Below are positions 1-5,493 of a stretch of DNA of 42,459 bases, one piece after another. The stretch covers positions 1 through 42,459 of the forward strand of contig JAKSKO010000015.1 in the NCBI GenBank assembly GCA_024401715.1, given 5' to 3'. Under the pieces are notes generated by a model that had not been told where the DNA came from, ran no database searches, and saw only the letters and a list, made by a program, of their open reading frames with translations. The stretch is from Bacteroidales bacterium (GTDB lineage: Bacteria; Bacteroidota; Bacteroidia; Bacteroidales; UBA932). Numbering within the stretch: the first letter of the stretch is position 1; the number at the start of each line of letters is the position of its first letter. The translations under genes were made by a program, and so were the position numbers.

Positions 1-312
1 ATTAAGGGGCTAAGGCTGGAGCAGAAACCGTTTTTCATCAAAGAAGTTAACGGGGAAAAAGGCTTGTTATACTATACCGATTACGAAAATTGGGAGGACA
101 TTCTCAATTGGCATTACGATGATGAGCTGGAAGGCACCGTAATAGAATTGAACGACGAGAATCTGTTCCGATCCAACCATATTAGATTTGAAGATAACGG
201 GTATCTAGTATTCAAAGAAGTCTTGAACAAAAGCTATATTCTTCAATTCGAGAGGGATACAACATTGAATCGAGACATTTCCTTCTATTTCGCAAAGTTG
301 CAGGCGGAATGA
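1..312 (+). CDS. C-terminal end of an unknown protein (start outside window)
   Basis: The reading frame is open from the first base and stops at 310-312, so about 103 residues of a longer protein are visible. A TTG at 64 could be read as a start, but the frame continues upstream with protein-like sequence, so a 5'-truncated gene is more likely. The visible part is acidic and rich in aromatic residues (YYTDYENWEDILNWHYDDE) with no motif I recognise. It lies directly ahead of the first copy of the 117-bp repeat, next to an Rhs toxin/immunity module. An immunity-type protein from a neighbouring cassette is possible, but that rests on position only. Confidence 0.55.
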   Translation: MKGLRLEQKPFFIKEVNGEKGLLYYTDYENWEDILNWHYDDELEGTVIELNDENLFRSNHIRFEDNGYLVFKEVLNKSYILQFERDTTLNRDISFYFAKLQAE

Positions 313-429
313 TAGAAAGTCCGGTGATGTGCGGGCAAACGTCCCTAGTCCATGGCGTGGGGGACGCAGTTCAGTGTGCGATTGGAAGCGTCGCGGGTTT
401 CGATAATGAGCGCAGCGAATGGTGAATCG
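313..429. repeat. 117-bp direct repeat, left copy
   Basis: These 117 bases recur at 4234-4350 in the same orientation with only three mismatches (positions 316, 363 and 367). The two copies are 3.8 kb apart and enclose the hypothetical genes, the Rhs tip and its immunity gene. Short ORFs inside the repeat are not convincing as genes. After 429 the left copy runs on into a GGAAGCACCAC motif that reappears at 4567-4577, and an AGTTTGCTGCA motif (453-463) that reappears at 4530-4540. The right copy therefore looks like the same element with about 215 extra bases inside. It may be a cassette boundary or a structured RNA. Confidence 0.85.
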
Positions 430-514
430 GAAGCACCACCGCCGGAAGATACAGTTTGCTGCAAATTCACTATATTTACACCGATAAATTGCAATTTACC
501 CAAAAGCCTCAATT

Positions 515-1060
515 ATGAACGGAAAGGACTTTCGCAAACAGACTAGTTGGAAAAAGAATCGTGAGTTGGGCGACAAGATGGGTGGTCGTCAGAGATTGAA
601 GCTGAAAGATAATATATTTGCAAGTGAGCATTCATTTGCTGCACCTAGCGAGTTTGATGAAGTCCCGATATATTTGAAAGATAATACATCCCGTGACTGG
701 TATTTCCCTATTGATGTGAATGATATCAAAGGAGTAATATCATCATACCCAATAGACAAAATATCATTCATTACTCATATTTGGATGAGGAAACATCTCA
801 TGAAGAAAGAATGTATCGGAGAGTGGATTTGTGGAAGCGGTGTGTACCTTATCACATTGTATCCTGTTTCTATAGACAACAAGCATTATTTCGGGAAAGA
901 GAAACCTTCTCAAAAGGAAATTCGTGAATATGAGCGTTATGCTTCCATTAAAGAGGATGAAGATGGGTGGTATGCCCAATTTACAGGAGAGTCCGCAAAA
1001 AAATTCTATCTCGAAGACGTGCTGCCCTCCTGCATCGAGGGCTTAGCTAAAATGATATAG
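515..1060 (+). CDS. Hypothetical protein, possibly truncated metallopeptidase-like
   Basis: This ORF encodes 181 residues with a basic N-terminus and a compact middle region (THIWMRK, GSGVYLITLYP, FGKEKPS). The start at 515 has no clear ribosome binding site, and an internal ATG near 581 is an alternative. From memory, the ITHIW...GVYLITLYP...KKPS pattern resembles a mobile-element protein family that normally continues into a zinc-binding HExxH-type helix. Here the chain ends shortly after FYLEDV. Near 1035-1055, moving by two bases would give a VLLLH-like stretch, so a frameshift before the active site is possible. The family match is uncertain and no function is assigned. It lies just inside the left 117-bp repeat. 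Confidence 0.5.
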   Translation: MNGKDFRKQTSWKKNRELGDKMGGRQRLKLKDNIFASEHSFAAPSEFDEVPIYLKDNTSRDWYFPIDVNDIKGVISSYPIDKISFITHIWMRKHLMKKECIGEWICGSGVYLITLYPVSIDNKHYFGKEKPSQKEIREYERYASIKEDEDGWYAQFTGESAKKFYLEDVLPSCIEGLAKMI

Positions 1061-1357
1061 GTGCAATAAACTTAGTTCCCATTTAGCGGACCAGTAGAAT
1101 GTAGGGAATTGAATAAATAATAGCTGAAAAACGCTCTCAGGGTCTACTCGGCCCCAGCCGCTGAGGCAGACCCCCGAGAAGTTTTCATAATTTAAAAATA
1201 ACATAGCTAGCAGTTTTGACATAGTTCAGCTGACGCCCCCCTGAGATAGGTCATATTCTTGGAATGTCTGATGCAACAGGAGTAATGTCCTCTAACCCAA
1301 AGGATAGAACATCAGAATTATCGGAGTCTAGCATAAAAGAGATATTCAAGGAATATT
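1061..1357. other. Non-coding gap with one imperfect hairpin
   Basis: No ORF, tRNA or insertion-sequence end is recognisable in these 297 bases. The one structured element is an inverted repeat: TCTC plus GGGTCT on the left (1135-1145) pairs with AGACCC plus GAGA on the right (1168-1179), with a small internal bulge and a GC-rich loop of about 22 nt. No T-tract follows directly, so it is not a typical terminator. The last 40 bases hold the leader of the next gene, with AAGGAA shortly before its ATG. Confidence 0.5.
1135..1179. repeat. Imperfect inverted repeat (hairpin)
   Basis: The left arm 1135-1145 and right arm 1168-1179 can form about ten base pairs around a GC-rich loop, with an A opposite CC as an internal bulge. 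The lack of a following T-run argues against an intrinsic terminator. Its role is unknown. Confidence 0.5.
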
Positions 1358-2191
1358 ATGAAAAATAATAGAATATTTATAAATGTACTGATTGGCTTTG
1401 CTGGAATCATCATGGCATTAGTCTGCATAACGTCTCTTTATGTTTATTTCTGCCTTAATTCGGGGAAGAATGAAAGATACTATACATATCAGTCTTCAAA
1501 TCCCGTGGTGTCAATTAGTGAAGGTAAATTTTACATTCATAATGCCGATTCTTTGAAAGCAGATCCCAATGATATCGGGATACAGCTTGTGTTGGATAAA
1601 GAATTTTATCCATACGCTACTGAAGAGAGTATGATTTATATGATTGCTCCCGAAGTCGCTGCTAGTAAAATGATTTTGGTTCTATCGCGGGAAATAGAAG
1701 ATTATAGTGTAACTGGTTCAACAATTTATAAACCAAAGCTATACCCGTTCAATACTCCGCTGATAAGTTTTTGGATCAGTCTACGTTACCCAAATTCCCT
1801 TGTTCAGAAAGTCATTGATTTCTTCACGTTCAATCTAAAGGACGTCATATGTTATTCAAGGGCACAATGTTTTGTAGATACCTTGCCGGAATATCTTGAG
1901 GAGGAGTTTACAACTTATATTCAAGAACCATATTATGTAACGATACGGGAGGATAATGAGTATCTTGTTCCTTATTGGATGTTTGTCTGGTCTGATGATT
2001 TGTGTTTTTTCCCTTATAGGACAAGCAGAAAAAATGTCAACTATGAGGCACTGCCTATTGTAACTCAGATAGATGGTCAAAATGTATATATAGACTCGTC
2101 ATTTTTTGACAGCAAATATAAAATGGTTTATCACAGAAGAGAAGAAACTAAATATGACTACATCGGGATATTAACAGAAATCAATCGGTAA
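1358..2191 (+). CDS. Hypothetical single-pass membrane protein
   Basis: The ORF encodes 277 residues. Residues 8-32 are strongly hydrophobic (VLIGFAGIIMALVCITSLYVYF) after a short basic N-terminus, which indicates an N-terminal membrane anchor with the rest probably in the periplasm. The remainder is rich in Tyr and Phe and matches no family I recognise. AAGGAA lies about 8 nt before the ATG and supports this start. The gene is more AT-rich than the sugar-utilization genes downstream, which fits an accessory island. It sits between the first hypothetical gene and the Rhs tip and may be a cassette effector or immunity protein, but nothing in the sequence proves that. Confidence 0.6.
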   Translation: MKNNRIFINVLIGFAGIIMALVCITSLYVYFCLNSGKNERYYTYQSSNPVVSISEGKFYIHNADSLKADPNDIGIQLVLDKEFYPYATEESMIYMIAPEVAASKMILVLSREIEDYSVTGSTIYKPKLYPFNTPLISFWISLRYPNSLVQKVIDFFTFNLKDVICYSRAQCFVDTLPEYLEEEFTTYIQEPYYVTIREDNEYLVPYWMFVWSDDLCFFPYRTSRKNVNYEALPIVTQIDGQNVYIDSSFFDSKYKMVYHRREETKYDYIGILTEINR

Positions 2192-2232
2192 TATCTGATT
2201 CTGCTTCAGTACTCAGGAGTTATCAATTTCCA

Positions 2233-2258
2233 CCGCCGGAAGGAACGGTCTCCGGCGG
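2233..2258. repeat. 8-bp perfect hairpin upstream of Rhs tip
   Basis: CCGCCGGA at 2233-2240 pairs with TCCGGCGG at 2251-2258 across a 10-nt loop. The left arm lies in a 13-bp string (2230-2242) that also occurs at 436-448, just after the left 117-bp repeat, so this looks like part of the same mosaic boundary sequence. There is no T-tract. Confidence 0.6.
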
Positions 2259-2260
2259 TT

Positions 2261-2315
2261 AAAGCTAAGCGCAGCGGCGAGCTCTGTGGAATGGCTCATC
2301 GCTGCGCTTAGCTTT
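2261..2315. repeat. 16-bp perfect inverted repeat at the Rhs 5' boundary
   Basis: AAAGCTAAGCGCAGCG (2261-2276) is perfectly complementary to 2300-2315, with a 23-nt loop. The right arm is followed by TGCTTTC, a weak T-rich tail, so termination is possible but not typical. The element sits where recognisable Rhs coding sequence begins: the Rhs frame is open only from 2269 and has a stop at 2266-2268. It may mark a recombination breakpoint. Confidence 0.7.
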
Positions 2316-2385
2316 TGCTTTCTGGCTCGTTACATCGGTCTGGTCCACCCTGACGATAGTATCGTTTGATGGCGGTCTGATAGAC

Positions 2386-3468
2386 ATGACGGGCGCTGCG
2401 CCGGATTACCAGTTCTTCATCTGTGATCATCTGGGCAGTACGCGCGTCGTGGCATCTGCAGCAGGCCAGGCATTGCAGAGCAACGAATACTACCCGTTCG
2501 GTGGGATGATAGTCCGTAACGTGCCGGATTCTTCCCATTGTGATATTGATGACTCAGGTGTCAATCCCCTGGCAGACGATTTCTTGAACGAAGAACATTT
2601 TGCCGAGGATGACGTGATTTCATTGGCCCATTCAGACCAGCCGTACAAATTCAGTGGAAAAGAATTCATTGAAGACAACGGGCTCAACCTCTACAATTTC
2701 GGGGCAAGGTTCTATAATCCGGTCAACTGCCGCTTCACAACCATGGATCCTCTTGCAGAAAAGTATTTTTCTATCAGCCCCTATGCTTATTGTAACAATA
2801 ATCCTGTTATATTTGTGGACCCGGACGGGAAATCTCCCAAGGACAGGCTCCTCGGATACGTTATTGGGGTCAGTACGAATTTAATTCCAGGAGCATCTGT
2901 ACTTAGAGATTTGTACAGCCCCGATAGCGCTCTAGAATACAACTCGGCGTTAGAGTCGGCAGACGAACTATCGCTGAAAGTTGGAATTTCTGCTTTAACT
3001 GCAGGCATGGGTACAGCCTTAGGTGGAGGGCAGGTTGCAATGGGCGGAGTCGTAGCCGCTCCAACTGGCGCCGGTGTTGTTGCTGCAGCAGTTGGTGCTG
3101 AAGTATCAATTACGGGAGGAATTGTTGCTGCGGTTGGAGCAAACGTTGTACTAAACGCATCCTACAACTCTTCACAGGGTTATAATAGAGGGGCAGAAAA
3201 AAGTAGTGACCAACGTGAGATAACCTTTATACAGGGAAAAGGAGAAAATGCGAGGAAGATTACAACAAAGATCCCTAAAGGATATAGATTAACCAAATAC
3301 AGATCGCATGGAAAAAAGGTCTATTACAACGGAAAAGACTATATAAGTCCAGATAAAGATGGCCATAATGGAGGTATTTGGAAAAAAGCAAAGAGTTTAA
3401 AAGATTTGAATAATAATGATACACGTTTAGGCACGTATACTCAAGAAATGGATAAAATACACAAATAA
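2386..3468 (+). CDS. Orphan Rhs tip with C-terminal toxin domain
   Basis: This 360-residue product is the distal end of an Rhs/YD-repeat protein. Residues 1-148 carry the conserved end of the Rhs core: CDHLGSTRVV, EYYPFGGM, YKFSGKE, LYNFGARFYNP, MDPLAEKY and the junction FVDPDGK around residues 143-149. After the junction the sequence is variable. An Ala/Gly-rich hydrophobic stretch (about 194-257) is followed by a basic tail (about 275-360) with SHGKKVYYNGKDYISPD and HNGGIWKKAKS. The tail resembles, from memory, the Ntox21-type toxin domain of polymorphic toxins, thought to be a nuclease. Codons upstream of the ATG still read as Rhs (VSFDGGLID) back to about 2350, and no full-length core precedes it. 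This is therefore a displaced cassette rather than a complete effector. It overlaps the next gene by 1 nt. Confidence 0.8.
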   Translation: MTGAAPDYQFFICDHLGSTRVVASAAGQALQSNEYYPFGGMIVRNVPDSSHCDIDDSGVNPLADDFLNEEHFAEDDVISLAHSDQPYKFSGKEFIEDNGLNLYNFGARFYNPVNCRFTTMDPLAEKYFSISPYAYCNNNPVIFVDPDGKSPKDRLLGYVIGVSTNLIPGASVLRDLYSPDSALEYNSALESADELSLKVGISALTAGMGTALGGGQVAMGGVVAAPTGAGVVAAAVGAEVSITGGIVAAVGANVVLNASYNSSQGYNRGAEKSSDQREITFIQGKGENARKITTKIPKGYRLTKYRSHGKKVYYNGKDYISPDKDGHNGGIWKKAKSLKDLNNNDTRLGTYTQEMDKIHK

Positions 3469-4055
3469 TGAAAAAACTAGCAGACAAAGTTGCTCAAAGG
3501 ATTGATTGCACCAGCCGCTATTGTAAAGTTCCTGAACAACTCATAAAATATAATCCCGACTTCTACGACGAACAAGGTCGATATATGGCAGATGAATGGG
3601 ATTCGTATTTTGATATAGGGAAACGGTTCAATGGACAGATTCTCTCTGCTGAGAAATATCGTGCAGTTGAAGAATCATTCGTATCTGCCATTAAAGATCT
3701 TCTCGTAGCTTCGGGGTGCCGATATGTTACGATATGCCTGATTGAGGACCATTTCACAGGAACAGGACACAAAGGAAAACTTGCCAAGGAGTGTCAAGAG
3801 CTGTATTCTCAAATATCTCAGTATAAAGAAGGCAAAAGGATTAGTGTTAACGAGATTGATGCTGTTATCAAACTTTGCCTTAGAGAACAATATTGGTGTG
3901 CCCTCGTTAACGAGAAAAAGCACATGCATGTTGATTTCGGCTATGATTACTATGTTCATATTCTAAGTCGTTTATCTGACGTTGTGAAGCATGAGATAGC
4001 AAAAAAGCATGGACTATTCATAAAACAGGGCAGGCAATTGGTTGTGATTGAGTGA
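3468..4055 (+). CDS. Probable immunity protein for the Rhs toxin
   Basis: The ATG at 3468 overlaps the last base of the Rhs stop codon (TAATG arrangement), so toxin and downstream gene are translationally coupled, as is typical of Rhs toxin-immunity pairs. The product has 195 residues, is soluble with no signal peptide, and shows no family signature I can name. Acidic and aromatic patches (NPDFYDEQ, MADEWDSYFDIG) would suit binding to the basic toxin tail. A clear intrinsic terminator lies about 45 nt after the stop, closing the two-gene unit. The role is inferred from position and size, not homology. Confidence 0.65.
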   Translation: MKKLADKVAQRIDCTSRYCKVPEQLIKYNPDFYDEQGRYMADEWDSYFDIGKRFNGQILSAEKYRAVEESFVSAIKDLLVASGCRYVTICLIEDHFTGTGHKGKLAKECQELYSQISQYKEGKRISVNEIDAVIKLCLREQYWCALVNEKKHMHVDFGYDYYVHILSRLSDVVKHEIAKKHGLFIKQGRQLVVIE

Positions 4056-4099
4056 TTCATCATAATCTGGAAGGCCTCAAAATTGAGGTGTAACACATT

Positions 4100-4126
4100 A
4101 CCCCGGCCGTGATGACCGGGGTTTTT
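4100..4126 (+). terminator. Intrinsic terminator after the toxin-immunity pair
   Basis: ACCCCGG (4100-4106) pairs with CCGGGGT (4116-4122) across a 9-nt loop and is followed directly by a T-run (4122-4126). This is a standard rho-independent terminator about 45 nt after the immunity gene stop. Confidence 0.88.
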
Positions 4127-4151
4127 GTGTCCCCAATCTATCAAGCCAGGG

Positions 4152-4217
4152 CAGAAGGTGGGAGTTTCGCAGCAATTGCATTTATATTGCACTGCTGCGA
4201 AAAACCGCCTCCACTTC
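4152..4217. repeat. Imperfect palindrome with TTTCGCA arms
   Basis: TTTCGCAGCA (4165-4174) is perfectly complementary to TGCTGCGAAA (4193-4202). Partly complementary flanks (GAAGGTGGG against CCTCCACTTC) extend the symmetry outward to about 66 bases. It ends just before the right 117-bp repeat. The TTTCGCA core also occurs in palindromes at 22437-22454 and 22552-22610. Confidence 0.6.
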
Positions 4218-4233
4218 GGCAGGAGAGCATTTC

Positions 4234-4350
4234 TAGGAAGTCCGGTGATGTGCGGGCAAACGTCCCTAGTCCATGGCGTGGGGAACGAAGTTCAGTGTGC
4301 GATTGGAAGCGTCGCGGGTTTCGATAATGAGCGCAGCGAATGGTGAATCG
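4234..4350. repeat. 117-bp direct repeat, right copy
   Basis: This copy matches 313-429 in the same orientation, with three substitutions at 4237, 4284 and 4288. It closes the Rhs/hypothetical-gene island. Downstream it continues into about 215 bases of hairpin-rich sequence that the left copy lacks, after which short motifs shared with the left flank return. Confidence 0.85.
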
Positions 4351-4366
4351 AAAGCTACGTTAACAA

Positions 4367-4507
4367 GGCCGCTGCAGCGGCCCGGCGGAGACCGTGTATT
4401 TTGCGAAGCGAAATACGAAAGGTCGGGAGCCGCGGGGTATTAAAGTCGCGAAGGTGTTTACAGCAAGCATGTTGATGCTTGCGGCCTGAGCAGCAGGGCT
4501 TTAGCCC
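4367..4507. repeat. Cluster of short perfect hairpins
   Basis: Four palindromic elements lie within 140 bases: GGCCGCTGCAGCGGCC (4367-4382, a perfect 16-bp palindrome), TATTTTGCGAAGCGAAATA (near 4397-4415), GCAAGCAT-GTTG-ATGCTTGC (4463-4482) and GGGCT-TT-AGCCC (4496-4507). There is no coding frame. The density suggests a folded RNA or a REP-like mobile element, but I recognise no family. Confidence 0.6.
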
Positions 4508-4726
4508 GCCGTGAGCCCCTGGAATTATAAGTTTGCTGCACATTATTCGGACTTCCTTTTCAAATCGGAAGCACCACATCGGATGGAGCTGTTCTGACGT
4601 TGGTGATGTTTGATGACAACTTCATTGTCTCGGGGAAATCGTATCCACAGGAAAAGGCCGTTTTTGTGGACAGAAGGGGCCATCACAATCGTATACCATA
4701 GGGAAGAACCTTTTTTCGTATATATA

Positions 4727-4758
4727 TTTCGCTAAATACAAATGATTCATTAATTTTG
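4727..4758 (+). promoter_or_regulatory. Putative Bacteroides-type promoter for mgtC unit
   Basis: TAATTTTG at 4751-4758 matches the TAnnTTTG -7 element of Bacteroides. A near-match to the -33 element (TTTC, 4727-4730) lies 20 bp upstream. Transcription would begin close to 4762-4766, giving a very short leader before the ATG at 4779. Confidence 0.5.
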
Positions 4759-4778
4759 TTAGGAAAGGCTTTTTGTTT

Positions 4779-5492
4779 ATGACAGACATTATCAATGAAA
4801 TCTGCTCTACCGAAGTTACGGTTCTGAACTCTCTTTTCAAAATACTCCTAAGCCTGCTTCTGGGCACCCTCATCGGTCTGGAACGCCGCCAGCACGGCCA
4901 GACTGCGGGTATGCGTACCTTCGCCCTCATTTCAATGGGTGCCACTCTGGCTATGATCATCTCATACTATATTCCCCAGGAGTTCAATCTTGGAAAGGCA
5001 GGTGATCCGGGACGTGTTGCCGCACAGGTGATCTCCGGCATAGGTTTTCTTGGCGCAGGAGCCATCATACACATGAAAGGCGACGTGCGAGGTCTTACCA
5101 CGGCGGCCGGCATCTGGATCACTGCCTGCGTGGGTCTGGCAGTGGGCTGCGGCATGTTCCTTATTGCTTCCGTAGCCACCATCCTGATAATCGTGGTGCT
5201 TCTTCTGGTTTCCAAACTTGAATATTTCTTTTTCCGTGGCACCCAGGCCAAGATTGTTCGCGTGAAAGTCCATTCCATAATTACGGATCTTGACCCCTAC
5301 AGGGAAGCTTTCCGCAAAAACAATGTTGATATTACTTCAGAATATCTCAGGTACGATTACGACAGCAGCATCACCATCATCAACTATATTGTACGCTCCG
5401 TCTATGGTGCGGACTTCGTGAAAGTCTTTGCTGACATTCATTCCTTGGGAGATGTTGCTTCAATCACCCTCAGTAACGAGGTGAACAACTAA
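4779..5492 (+). CDS. MgtC/SapB family inner-membrane protein
   Basis: The product of about 237 residues has the MgtC/SapB layout. A block of transmembrane helices fills roughly residues 15-150 and includes the signatures GTLIGLERR, AGMRTFALIS, SGIGFLGAGAI and GLTTAAGIW. A soluble, ACT-like C-terminal domain follows (about 155-237). Family members are linked to magnesium limitation and, in pathogens, to F-type ATPase modulation; the exact role here is unknown. A TTG six bases upstream is also possible, but the ATG at 4779 is better spaced from AGGAAAGG at 4761-4768. The stop is one base from the next ATG, so it is probably co-translated with a GH51 arabinofuranosidase, an unusual neighbour for MgtC. 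Confidence 0.9.
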   Translation: MTDIINEICSTEVTVLNSLFKILLSLLLGTLIGLERRQHGQTAGMRTFALISMGATLAMIISYYIPQEFNLGKAGDPGRVAAQVISGIGFLGAGAIIHMKGDVRGLTTAAGIWITACVGLAVGCGMFLIASVATILIIVVLLLVSKLEYFFFRGTQAKIVRVKVHSIITDLDPYREAFRKNNVDITSEYLRYDYDSSITIINYIVRSVYGADFVKVFADIHSLGDVASITLSNEVNN

Positions 5493-5493
5493 C

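Larger units (their letters stand above)
4056..4778. other. Gene-free 720-bp segment: terminator, repeat copy and hairpin cluster
   Basis: This stretch separates the Rhs module from the sugar-utilization genes and contains no convincing gene. In order it holds an intrinsic terminator (4100-4126), an imperfect palindrome (4152-4217), the right copy of the 117-bp repeat (4234-4350), a run of hairpins (4367-4507), short motifs shared with the left repeat flank (4530-4577), a small hairpin (4644-4670) and the mgtC promoter (4751-4758). A frame from 4606 to about 4701 could encode some 31 residues, but nothing supports it as a gene. Confidence 0.7.

Noticed and set aside
352..546. Short frame inside the left 117-bp repeat
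   Set aside because: It lies mostly in repeat sequence, has no homology signature, and is not kept in the right copy.
4606..4701. Mini-frame of about 31 codons before mgtC
   Set aside because: It has no ribosome binding site, repeat conservation or homology, and is too short to support.
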